From: Diphasiastrum complanatum
Taxonomy: Eukaryota > Streptophyta > Lycopodiopsida > Lycopodiales > Lycopodiaceae
Direction: 5' to 3'
Assembly: GCA_029204225.1 (NCBI GenBank)
Contig: CM055092.1
Location: 101,555,789 to 101,619,788, forward strand
Length of the DNA: 64,000 nucleotides
Of the stretch, positions 39,852 through 50,330 are shown in pieces. The notes below the pieces were generated by a model, which saw only the letters and a list, made by a program, of their open reading frames with translations, searched no databases and was not told the origin of the DNA. The stretch's first letter is position 1. Each line of letters opens with the position of its first letter. A program made the translations under genes and the position numbers.

Positions 39852-40229
39852 AATCTCATGCACCAAGTCTTTGCAACATACATGGTTGTGGGAGTGACTA
39901 GTGCCTCGAATAACCAGCACTTAGCTTCTGCATCGCGTATATGTTACCTAAAACAAAATTGCACTTACTAACCAAGGAGGCTGACCAAGTCGGCTAGTGG
40001 TTGCATGTTGCATGTTGAATATAGGAGTAGTGAATAATATGCCTATATATGAGTATGAGGAAACTATCTCAAGAGCTTGACTATCCAAATTAAACTCTTG
40101 ACATTGCATGAAGTCCCTGAAGGCGTTGAAGACCATATTCTTGTTCTTAATGGGAGTACCTCCAAACCCCGATCTAGAACAAAAGGAATGCAATTTGTTT
40201 AGGTGTCTTTGTAGTCCCTCCTGAGTTAA
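39852..40229 (-). mobile_element. LINE ORF2 RT/thumb fragment interrupted by gypsy
   Basis: Minus strand: the LTQEGLQRHLNKLHSFCSRS region at 40229, then MVFNAFRDFMQCQEFNLDSQ, YSYIGILFTTPIF and EALVTPTTMYVAKTWCMRF. It stops exactly where the gypsy LTR begins at 40230. Confidence 0.75.
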
Positions 40230-40650
40230 TGTTTACATTATTACCGTCATGTAAATTAGTTAGGATTATTGGGCCATAGTTATGGACTTGGCTCATTACA
40301 TTCGCCGCGTCCATTCTTTTATTATTATTATGCATAAGCAGGCCTAAGGGCCCTTTTTATTCGTATACTGGCCTTGGGCCCTATTTGGTTATATTTTTAG
40401 GATTTGGTCACATTGATTTGGAGTGGGGGTCCTCCTATTGGGAGGGCGCACTATTTTCCCTCCAAATCCTTTTCGCTCCCTTTTTTGAATCCTCCATTTG
40501 ATTCAGGGAGAGGGTATAAGTAGGGCACCATTGTATTTCTTTATTCAGTTTATGATGATTGCTCCTCTTTTAGCCTCCTTAAGCATTCTCTTCCTGCTTT
40601 CTAGCTTAAGTCCTGCTTTCTAGCATAGCTAGTGAATCTTAGCTTGTAAC
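40230..40650 (+). repeat. gypsy 5' LTR
   Basis: Starts TGTTTACATTATTACCGTCA where LINE homology stops, and ends ...TAGCTTGTAAC. A TATA-like TATAAG is at 40515-40520. It is followed by TGGTATCAGAGC. No second copy is in the window. Confidence 0.75.
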
Positions 40651-40651
40651 T

Positions 40652-40664
40652 TGGTATCAGAGCA
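40652..40664 (+). promoter_or_regulatory. gypsy primer-binding site
   Basis: TGGTATCAGAGCA, complementary to initiator-Met tRNA. Confidence 0.9.
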
Positions 40665-40670
40665 CTTTCC

Positions 40671-41420
40671 TGTAGATTGGTGGAGGCTGTCCAGCGCCCT
40701 ACCACCCATCACTTTCATCGATTTTTCTCCGTCAACCTTCCTGCAGATTGGTGGAGGCTGTCCAGCGCCCTACCACCCATCACTTTCATCGATTTTTCTC
40801 CGTCATTTTTGCAAATTGGTGGTGGTTGTCCAGCGCCCTACTGCCCATCACTTTCGACGATTTCTTCATCATTTTTTGCAGTTTTGGTGGAGGCTCTCCA
40901 GCGCCCTGCTAACCCATCACTTTCATCAATTTTTTCGGCAGATTTTCATTGTTTTTGCAGATTTGGTAGCTATTGCCCAGCGCCCTACTACCTCGTCATT
41001 TTCGACACTTTGTCACCGATTTGCTGTCCATTTTTTATATTGATTGGAGGCTGTCCAGCGCACTACTACCATCTCATTTTTCAGCGGTAACCCATCACTT
41101 TCGTCGATTTTTTCGATAGATTTTCATTGTTTTTGCAGATTTGGTAGCTATTGCCCAGCGCCCTACTACCTCATCATTTTCGACACTTTTCGTCACCGAC
41201 TTGCTATCCATTTTTTATATTGATTGGAGGCTGTCCAGCGCCCTACTACCGTCTCATTTTTAGCGGTTCTTTTCACCGACTTGCTGTCCGTTTTTGCTAT
41301 GGATTGGAGGCTGATCGGCACCTTACTTCAGCACCCTTTCCAGTCTATTTTTCAGCATATTGTGGATCTTGGTAGTTGTTGCCCAGCGCCCTATTATCTC
41401 ACCATTCTCGACGGATTTCT
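40671..41420 (+). repeat. degenerate tandem repeat in the gypsy leader
   Basis: Nine copies of a CCAGCGCCCTACTACC-type core start near 40691, 40762, 40831, 40899, 40977, 41056, 41156, 41236 and 41382, each with CATCACTTTCGAC/ATCGATTTTT-like following sequence. The period is 68-80 bp and looser at the end. A ~180-bp higher-order unit repeats (about 40930-41070 and 41110-41250). Confidence 0.8.
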
Positions 41421-41944
41421 CCATCGACTTGCTGCTCATTTTGCTGATTATTTGTCGGCTGTCTGGCTCCCTCTTTCAGCACTTTTTTCAGCTTATTTGG
41501 CGCGAGTTGAGGATTCGGATTGGTGGCTGGTTGGCGCATCTATTCTGTCATATCTTCAGCTTTTACCTCTCTTTGTTGGGACTACTGATTGGACAACGGA
41601 TCAGCAACCACCCAGATATTGCTTGTGCCCATTTGTACTTCCTTTTTGCACCTACTTGCTCTCTTTTTGTTCACATACTGCTCTTTTTCCAGCCCCCTAT
41701 TTCCCTCTCATATTTGTTATTTTGCTGCCTCACACCCTCCTTTTTCCATTTTGTTAGAACCCTTCTACTTATTGGCCTTGCACATTTGCTGTCCATTATT
41801 CTATTTTCTCAGCACCTTATTTTCTGATTATTATCCATCTTGATTGGCTGTTTTTGTGCCATTTTTGGTGATTTTGGAAGTTAGACTAAGTTGGGGTGAC
41901 GACAAACGTCCTCTCCCTCAGGTTTTGTCTCTTTCTTAGTCCCT

Positions 41945-42973
41945 ATGGCAACTTCTTCATCAGAAAACCCACCACAGAGCTCTTTAGATGATCGTTTTAC
42001 ACATATTGATGCCCGCATGGATCATCTTGAGAGTCGTATTGATCGTGTTCTTTCTAGCCTTGAGACTATCCTACCACGAGGGGATACCAACCCCCCAGAC
42101 ATTCTTCATCGTCCTGGTAAAGCACCTTTATTTCCTATTTTGAGTACGCATGCTCCTGCTTCATCTTCAGGAGGTGCTTTTGGTAGTATGTTTGGTGTCC
42201 CTTCATATAGTGCTAGTCCTTATGGGTCTCCTTTCGGGTCTTCTGTACCACCACCTGCATTTCCCTACGCACCACCAAGATTTCCTTCTCCTACTTTTTC
42301 AGGTAATCTTGAGCCCCATTTTGCTCGTGATTTTCGTGATCGCATCCAGCTTACTACTTATTCTGGTTCGTCTGACGGGAATATCTTGGAAAATTGGTTC
42401 TCTATATTAGAGACCTATTTTCTTATATATCCCAAGACTGAAACCCAGAAAGTGCAGTTGGCCGCATTACATTTAGATGGTAGAGCTCAGACTTGGTGGC
42501 ATGTTTATCGCTCTGAGCCTACTCGTGAGGGGTTACATATATGGCCCACTTTTCGTCATGATCTTCATATGGCTATGATTGACCCACAGTGGTTGGTTTG
42601 CCAACGTGATCTGTTTCATAGCCTTCGCCATACTAGTGATTTGACTGCTTATATTGATCAGTTTATTGAGCTTTCCTACCTTTTTACTGATCTTCATCCT
42701 ACAGAGCTTATTTCACGTTTTATTGCCGGTCTTAGAGACACCTTACGATATGATGTTTCATCTTTTCGGCCTCTTACTCTCTCGGATGCTATCTCCTTGG
42801 CTACTACCTTGCAGCATAAGTATCCTGAGTTAGCCACTTCTTCTCATTTTTCTTGCTCTCATTCGACTTCTTCTCCTACTTTGGCTTCTTCTACTACCGT
42901 TCCTCCTAGTCCTCCTACGGCTGTTTTTTACCATGAGGCTCTTACTCCTGATGATTCTGATGTTTATATCTAG
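41945..42973 (+). CDS. gypsy Gag
   Basis: 342 codons from ATG 41945 (MATSSSENPPQSSLDDRFTH) to TAG at 42971. N-terminal coiled coil (HIDARMDHLESRIDRVLSSL), a Ser/Pro/Gly-rich linker, then the retrotransposon Gag capsid core (GSSDGNILENWFSILETYFL, VQLAALHLDGRAQTWWHVY, ISRFIAGLRDTLRYDV). No CCHC knuckle is seen. Forms the particle that packages the element RNA. The frame is intact and continues in the protease after the stop. The start follows a ~1.3-kb leader; it is the first ATG of the long frame. Confidence 0.8.
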   Translation: MATSSSENPPQSSLDDRFTHIDARMDHLESRIDRVLSSLETILPRGDTNPPDILHRPGKAPLFPILSTHAPASSSGGAFGSMFGVPSYSASPYGSPFGSSVPPPAFPYAPPRFPSPTFSGNLEPHFARDFRDRIQLTTYSGSSDGNILENWFSILETYFLIYPKTETQKVQLAALHLDGRAQTWWHVYRSEPTREGLHIWPTFRHDLHMAMIDPQWLVCQRDLFHSLRHTSDLTAYIDQFIELSYLFTDLHPTELISRFIAGLRDTLRYDVSSFRPLTLSDAISLATTLQHKYPELATSSHFSCSHSTSSPTLASSTTVPPSPPTAVFYHEALTPDDSDVYI

Positions 42974-43900
42974 ATTCTTGATACTCCTGACCCACATTCT
43001 GTTGATGAGCCGGCTGACCCGCTTCCTGATGATCCTGCTTCCGCCGCTTGCCATGCACAGCTTGCTTATGCTACTTGGGCTGGTGGGCGTGCTGGTCCTC
43101 ATTCTATTCGGTTACGTGTTCGCATTTTGGGGCGAGAGTATATTGCTTTGGTGGATACTGGCAGTACACATTCATTAATTAGCAGTTATATTTCCACCAG
43201 GATTCGTGCTACACCTATTTCTGCTACACAGTCTCTCAGTGTTAAGGTTGCTCGTTCCCATTCTTTTTCCAGTTCTCAGATGTTTCAGGGCTTGGATTAT
43301 AGCATTGGTGACTTCTCTGGACAGGCAGATTTCTATATTATTCCTCTGGGGCTCTATGACATTATTTTTGGTGCAGATTGGTTTTCGTCACTTGGCGTGG
43401 ATCTTTCTCAGCAGACACTGTCTTTTGCACATGTTGGTCGGCATCATTTACTTTCTGGTATTGATTCACAGAGTGACTATCAGTTGGTTACCGGGAAGCA
43501 GTTTATGCGTAGCCTGCCAAAGGCTCATGATGCAGCTCTTCTTTCCATTCAGAGTACATTAGTTGCTGCTTCACTGTCACCGTCCGTGGGTCCTTTTACT
43601 CAGGTTGATGCTGCTCCGGATTTACAGGTTGTTGCTACATGCCTTGCGCCTATATGCCTTGATTCACAGATATCGTATTCGGTGGTCATTCCTGGTTTCA
43701 TTGATATTGAGGCCGTATACCTTGGTGGTATTTCTACTATTGCTTTTGCGCCTACCTCAGATAGCCCTACTAGTTCGGTGGTTGGTGCAGTATCTTCTCC
43801 ATTGGTCTCTATATCTCCATCTCTTGAGTCCGTTATGGCCGATGTTCCTGCTGATTTCTATGGCAGGGTCCACGTTTGCTGGTTCCCTCGCTATTGGTGA
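42974..43900 (+). CDS. gypsy aspartic protease region (in frame after a TAG)
   Basis: Same frame as gag after the amber codon at 42971. Hallmarks: IALVDTGSTHSLISSYIST (catalytic DTGS, at about 43142) and YDIIFGADWFSSLGVDLSQQ (flap/ILG-type motif, about 43357-43416). Runs to a stop at about 43898. The usual RT (YPLPRID, YIDDIL type motifs) does not follow. Either the stop is read through, as some retroelements do between gag and pol, or it is an ordinary nonsense mutation. Confidence 0.75.
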   Translation: MLDTPDPHSVDEPADPLPDDPASAACHAQLAYATWAGGRAGPHSIRLRVRILGREYIALVDTGSTHSLISSYISTRIRATPISATQSLSVKVARSHSFSSSQMFQGLDYSIGDFSGQADFYIIPLGLYDIIFGADWFSSLGVDLSQQTLSFAHVGRHHLLSGIDSQSDYQLVTGKQFMRSLPKAHDAALLSIQSTLVAASLSPSVGPFTQVDAAPDLQVVATCLAPICLDSQISYSVVIPGFIDIEAVYLGGISTIAFAPTSDSPTSSVVGAVSSPLVSISPSLESVMADVPADFYGRVHVCWFPRYW

Positions 43901-45095
43901 TCAGGTTGTATCTTCTTTCACTTTATTCCATGGATCTCTGCTTGAGGTTTGTAATCTGCCTCCTGATATTTCTACGGTTCCTGACATGATTCATGAGCCT
44001 TTCGCCCTTACAGTTACACATTTTCCATCCGAGGATATTTGCGAGATGGTCACTATTACTTACCTAGGGTATTTATATGCTGGGATCTTTCTAGATGAGT
44101 ATACGGGCATCCTTCAGTCTCCTTGTGTTTCTACATATAGGTTTGCTGCAGTCCATGCCGATGCTATGGATATATGGCATTCTTGGTTATTACGTATAGC
44201 TTGGTTTCCATTTGGACCTGTTGATTGGTGCTGGTTTTTCCATATTACTGATCGCCTATGGTGCGGATATCTCTATGATTATGCATGTGGCTCTCTATGT
44301 GTTCCTTGGATTGTTGCTCATTGTCAGGCTTGGCATATCCTGATGGCTTGAGTTATTGCCTCCGTTCCAGCTATTGTTTGTCCGGGTGATCTTCAGGTTC
44401 CCCGTCATTTCGGGTTGCTCCATATCGCTTGGTCTCCGATGCTGAGTTGCCACTTTGTTCTGGTATTCCGAGACCATCAGGGTACCTTGAGAGAGTTCCT
44501 TCTCCTCTCTTGGATAGTTTTTGGGGATGTTGCCGCCATAGACTTCAGTGTTGCTCATATGTGCTTTGATACTCATTCCCATATACACGTGGATATTGCT
44601 CCGACGCTTGCTACTGATGTTGCGGATCCTGTTCCTCGTTTCAGTGCATTTCTTCTATTTCTCACTTGTGCGCCTGGTGTGTACTTTGGGATTACACTTG
44701 CGGCCAGTTCCGATGGGTCATCCGATTCTCCATCCGTTTTTGGTGTATCCTATGATGGATTGGTATGTCCATATGAGGTCTTTCTGGATGAGTTTTTCGG
44801 CTACAGTTTTTCAGTTGGGGCCTTTACTATTTCTAGATTTGTTGCTACTGTTTTCATGCATCATGTCTTTTTAGATGATGCATTGATTTCTTGGACCTTC
44901 TGGAGCTTTTGGCATGCTGCTCTTCTCGTGATATGGGCCTTGAGGGTACCGTGTGCCATTGCTACTTCTCATTCATGGAGAACTGGATGTCCCTTCTATG
45001 TGGATCTGCGTAATGACTTTCAAAATTGGTGCTGTAACCAATGTTGTTTTGACAACCTCAAAACTCTCCTATTGCTCTGATGAGGACTCCTTTCC
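43901..45095 (+). other. unrecognised 3' part of the gypsy element, long open frames
   Basis: Two long overlapping plus-strand open frames (to 44351, and 44415-45080, 221 codons) give Trp/Phe/His-rich hydrophobic protein, e.g. ISWTFWSFWHAALLVIWALR. Neither resembles RT, RNase H, integrase or envelope to me. The base composition (T-rich, few A) matches gag-protease, so length alone is weak evidence for coding. Probably decayed or non-autonomous spacer; function unknown. Confidence 0.35.
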
Positions 45096-45117
45096 CTTTT
45101 TCCTTAAAAAGATTTTT

Positions 45118-45290
45118 CTAATGAGATAGTCAACCACTCTATGATTGCCACCATGGGAATGGCAAGTAAAATCTCCTAAAAGTGGCCACTGATGGAGGCC
45201 ATAAAAGATAGGCAAATCATGAGCCTTCCCAGATGAAGGCGATGCTCACCATATCTCGTGATGAGGCCTACCAGAACTAATGAAGTCCTG
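45118..45290 (-). mobile_element. LINE endonuclease fragment
   Basis: The minus strand matches the ITxYGEHxLHLG ... DYL segment of the endonuclease (compare 34120-34270), about 170 bp, many changes. Followed head to head by plus-strand RT sequence. Confidence 0.6.
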
Positions 45291-45640
45291 AGTTTATTGT
45301 CACTTTGTGGACTTTAAGACAACAATTGAGTCCATACCACGTCACATGCCTCATCCAAAGACTTGGGAATTTCGGCTTCCACAAACACAATGCTAGGAGT
45401 ATGGGGTGTTTTAAGTCAGCGGAGGGTTTCTCACATAATTGACAACACCATTGAAGTGAAACAGGGTTGTTCGTCATCTCCCACACTATTTGGCCTATAT
45501 ATTGATGAGCTTGAGAGTGTTATTGAGCGAGATCGTAGACATGGGGGTTTAGGCTTTATGACATTCTAACATCAACCTTATATGCTAATGATGTGGTTCT
45601 CTTTGACGAGGGACAGTCCATAACAACATCTTCTCTCACA
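45291..45640 (+). mobile_element. LINE RT fragment
   Basis: Plus strand: a degenerate FVDF...SIPRHMP near 45300, KQGCSSSPTLFGLYIDELES (about 45459), YANDVVLFDE (about 45579, YADD changed to YAND). Opposite strand to the adjacent endonuclease fragment. Confidence 0.7.
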
Positions 45641-48600
45641 TTGTTTTCATATCTTTCCCTCTCTCACAAATGCGATGTGATAGAGTGTGGAGTGAACTTC
45701 ATAGCATCTTCATGACCTTGTTCTGAGTTGGCATTTGTTTTATGGTTATTGGATCATTGTCTACTTGTTTATTGGCTTGATTAGTATTACTTGAATGTGT
45801 CTCGGCCCGTATATTGACATGATTTGGCTTGGGGGTGATTCATGCAGCCATGCATGCATGTGACACGCACATGGTTGTGCACGTGCCTTTAATGGCCTTG
45901 CATGTGTGAGTATACAGCTTGGATGCATCTATTGTTGGGGGACTAAAGGGTCGGATTCTACTTTAATGTTTGAAATATTTTTTAAGATATTTTCTTAATA
46001 TTCCATGGTTGGATTGTTACAAGGTGTTAGACCCTAGGTTTTGTATTGCCTCCCTCTCTTCTCTAGGATTACAGATTTACTGGTTGATGATGTTGCTCTT
46101 GCAGGATCTTACTTTGTATCAAGAGGTTGACACAATGTTAGAAACAAGATTCACTATATGAGTTGATATTGGACTGATGATGGAATCTATTGGAAGCAAT
46201 GATATCAATGATTTCAACGACAAAGAGGTTCTTATCAAACATATTGTGGCAAAGTGCACATGGCAACAAAGACTACTTGCTTGGTAGCGTTGTTTGCAAA
46301 ATAAGTGTTTCACCACAATCAAGTGACACGCCTCACATCATTTGTTTGTGTCCAGTGTCATGATTGTAAGGGAAAGTTTCAACTTCTTAGGAGGTTGTGA
46401 AGGTTATCGTATGATGATAAGCATCACAGAACCTCGCTTGCTTGCTTTTCTCCTCACTGTTTGGTCTTCTTGATTATGATTGTACCCAACAATTTGATTT
46501 GAATGTGATTGTTTTTTAAAGGATTTCGCTTTTGTACTCCCTTTGCGGCTAACTACTTCTAAGACTATCGATCGTTTCGCTATATACGACTTTGCTTTTT
46601 ATGCAAGTCGACAGAACTTTACTGTGCATATATGCTGACCACCACAGTTTGGTAGCCTACGGAACAGGCATGTACAGAATGTTGTTCTGTATGTAGTTTC
46701 CATATATTTTTTAGTTCATAAGTTTTTTATTTTGAATTATTTCAAAGAACAACCCTAACGGATGGTTGGTGGGACATTGCAGCGGGTTTATGGTTACTGT
46801 GCAGGTACATAATGAAATCAGACTGAGGTTTATCTCCAAAAAATAAATTCCAGAACTGATTTCCAAAGATGATTGTCAGAAATGATTTAGAACCATAGAA
46901 CAATTTCCAAGAACGACTTCCAAAAATGATTTCCAGAAATAATTCTAAAAAATGATTCCCAAATATAATCATGATAAACAATTTACAGCTAGAAAACGAT
47001 TTCCAAATGTGATTTTCAAAGTGATTTACAGCCAAATGTTTTGGTGTGCGTGTGTTTGATTTTTTTTGGCTGTAAAGTTATTTTGGCCGTTATAACGAAA
47101 TCTTAAAAAAAAAACACAGCCATAATCTGCCACAAAAACTGGTTCCAGATTGGGTTTATGAGCCCTAATATAGAAGGTTCAAAATTAAACTTCAAATTAA
47201 AGTTTTTAAAATTTATATGTAGGGAATGGGCTTCTATGGCAAACGCTCTCAATATTGTTAGCTTTTGCTAGTTCTATTGTTGACTTTTGATGTGTTGTCT
47301 ACTTTCTTTACATTGCTTTGGAGTAAACAACTACCCTTTCCGCTGGTTTCCTACTTTTGGTATGCATTGGAATTTTCTTTGGGTTTGGCTGACAGCCCTC
47401 TGTGCTGCCCCTGGCTGTTCCTTACTCTCCCTCCTTACTACGCTAGCACTGCCTGTAAGAGTGCAACTACTGCATGTGCTAGAAGCACCCATAAGTAGCT
47501 CATGTGATCATTCTCCTATGTCCGTTGGCAAGGGCAGTGGATGTGGTAGTGCATAACCATGGAATTCTATGCCACCGTGGAAATCTTGGTATTACAAGAA
47601 TCTCTGGATAATCTTTAAAGGGGTTTCCGGTCACCACAAATCGTACGAGAAAACCCATATGCAAAATCAAGTCTTAGGTGGAAATTGAGAACATCGACGA
47701 GAAAATATCAACAGTACCGATCGAAATCACATATCCATTGGGAGCGAGCCATTTCAAAGACGTCAACAAGTAGCAAAATAGGCCATTGGACAAATAATGA
47801 ATTGGGGCACTACATTTCGACCTAACAACAACCAACTGAAAATGTATGGCCAAGTTTATATATAACGCAGACAACTGCTGAACATGATTGCCAATGGAAA
47901 GGAAGACACCATTGTTGGTGTATTGTACTCGAATGCCAAAGGCATGAGAAGTAATTGATAGACTATTGCTCAATAGGCCCAAGTATCAAGTTGGGACCCA
48001 AACTATCAAAATGTGATTCAAATCTAAAACTTTGTAAAAAATCAAGTTGATATGCACATGGTTTTAGATGGTGGCTACTTAGGGATGGGCCTCTAAAACC
48101 CTATCCCTAGTTTTATCTATGCAAGGCAATTTCACACACTTCTGTGGACCTGGCACACAAAAAGCAACGAAGAATGAGCAAGATTCAACATTTCAATGTT
48201 ACTCTTTTAGATCCTACAATAAGGTTGGGGACACCGTTAGTCCTTTCTTTTGTATCTATTCTACCCTCTCCTTTTTTGATCGAGACCTGTGCTACAATCG
48301 ATTACTCACTCAGTAGTAGATCCATAATCCTTGGAAACGCAGGACAAAAAGGGGTGTAGAAAAGGACTACATTTGGATGATGATTATGGCTGTGTGATTG
48401 GGTTTAGTGATATACATGTCCAACTCCCTACTTTTGGATTCATGTTAGAATTAGATTTTGTGGTGTACTTTACATCAAGCCATCTTGATGCAAATATACA
48501 AGCATGCTATCAAACATACTCAAAGCCAACGCGAGGCGTCAAGTAGTGTTTCCATGAGTCACGGTTCTGAATGAACTATGATTTGCCAATGAAACATTCA

Positions 48601-50140
48601 AGTCTGATTCAAATCAGAGAGAATTGGACCTAGAAAAATGTTTTTTTTAAACGTTTCTCTAATTGTGACATCAATGATTCTTTGTTTTGCCTTTTCATTG
48701 TTCTGATTTGTATTCAGATGTTTACCTAGTGTACTATGTGATGGATGTTTGATGATGGATCATAATTTACAATGTTACGTGAAAGTTGGAGCATAGAATC
48801 TAGTTTGTGAAGTTTGAAATGTGTCCATTCAACATTGTCATGTGCACTTGTATTATTCTAGTTTGGTTTCATACTTCAGTTTTTTATCAGCAACAATGAA
48901 CTTTGAAATCTATGCATGTCTAAGAATTTGTTCATAATTTGATAATCGAGTAGTTGGGAAGCTACTAATTTCTTATACATCTTCGTTTGTAATCATTTTC
49001 TCTCTCTAGAGGCTCTCTCTCTCTAGTTTTTTTTCTTCCTCTCTCGACAAGCTTTTTCTTTGTCATCAAAATCAACACAGCCTTGCAAATACGATGATGA
49101 GCCCATGTCGATATTTTGGAGGTCGGTTGCATCCACACCACTTACTTCAACATGGTCTTCTCTCGTGCCCAATATGGTTATTGTTGCTACAACTCCTGCA
49201 TGTGCTCCTTCTGGTACTAATCGTGCACTTCTAAATTTGGTTGGCCTAATGGGGATGAGCTCGAGAAGTGGCTGGCTATGCGAGACCCATTTTATGGTAC
49301 TTCTAGTTGCAGATGTGACAAGTAAAATTTAGATGGTATTCATGTGGTTAGTGGGCACAACAAGATCTTGGTAGCACACATGTAGCCAAGACTATCTCTG
49401 TTGGTTACTTGCAACACTTTTCAAAGGGATATTCGTGTAGCTATGCTTACATGCCAAAGTCCACTTGGTTCTGCGCAAGAGACACAAACATGTGTTCAGG
49501 TTGATGATGCAACACATAGAATGTGTAGATAAGCCACATGGAGGGTGATGAACACTTCACTGGTATATAAGATACATCAAATGAGACAAAGACTTATCTA
49601 GACGATTCACTTGATATTCTTGTTGTAACCTAGTTTATGAATCAAAATCATTCTTTACAAGAAGGTATTCATGAGGCAAAGGATCTCTTGTTGGTTTTAC
49701 AACTCCAAATGAGGTATGTCATTTCACCTTTCTTCAGCTTGCATGCTTGATATTGTTCCATATGCTATCAATGAGCCACAAGATTATTATGATGAGAGGT
49801 TCTAGATACTCAGTAGCCACATCTTGTAAACGAGGTATGGTTTTAGAGTCAATATGTTGAGCCATCCACATGCTTAAATGACACACACACACTAATCCAG
49901 CCAATTCCTGTTGTGTTTTCTACAATTCTTGTAGACGTTGTGTTCCTCCTATTGTTGCTACTATTCTTACAAGGATAGATGATTCTTTAGTGGTTAGCAT
50001 ACCTTCCAGTGTTCTAGCATTCTTGTGAAACCACTCCAACCATTGTGATGTTTTCAATCAGCGTAATCCCATTACATATGACCTAGGTTATGACGATGAC
50101 TTCTATGGTGTTGTTCCTACTATTACGTCTTCTATGTTTG
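45641..50140. other. no gene recognised
   Basis: AT-rich DNA with only short open frames. 46850-47040 has a run of degenerate GATTTCCAAA-like words. 48960-49040 is a TC-rich tract. I see no exon pairs, RNA genes or clear TE domains. Confidence 0.4.
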
Positions 50141-50330
50141 TGGAGTCTTTGGGGGAGGAAAGCCCGATGGGCCGAATTGATGCAAGAATTCGATCATGAA
50201 ATCTGTTATATAAGAGGCAACTCGAATCAAGTTGCAGATGCTCTTAGTCGGATTGGTGAACTGAACGAATTGCCATTCACCCAGATTTCCACGGATCTAT
50301 ATCTTTTGATGAGAGGAAAATATTAAAAGG
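50141..50330 (+). pseudogene. gypsy RNase H C-terminal fragment
   Basis: About 45 residues: KARWAELMQEFDHEICYIRG, then NSNQVADALSRI, the characteristic end of Ty3/gypsy RNase H. Nothing else of the element is clear on either side. Confidence 0.7.

Larger units (their letters stand above)
40230..45095 (+). mobile_element. Ty3/gypsy element with gag-protease and no recognisable RT
   Basis: LTR 40230-40650, primer-binding site at 40652, repeated leader, gag and protease in one frame (41945-43900), then 1.2 kb of unrecognised sequence. No RT, RNase H, integrase or 3' LTR is seen before LINE sequence resumes at about 45118. The right boundary is approximate. Confidence 0.7.

Noticed and set aside
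40671-41420. CRISPR-like array
   Set aside because: The repeats are degenerate, the period drifts, the 'spacers' are themselves similar, and the context is a plant LTR-retroelement leader.
43563-44351. Leucine-rich 262-codon frame as a membrane protein
   Set aside because: The first half is the wrong frame of the protease region; hydrophobicity comes from T-rich composition.
46742-47035. Minus-strand IIFGNHFLE repeat protein
   Set aside because: The repeat is a short DNA word run in AT-rich sequence; no evidence of coding.
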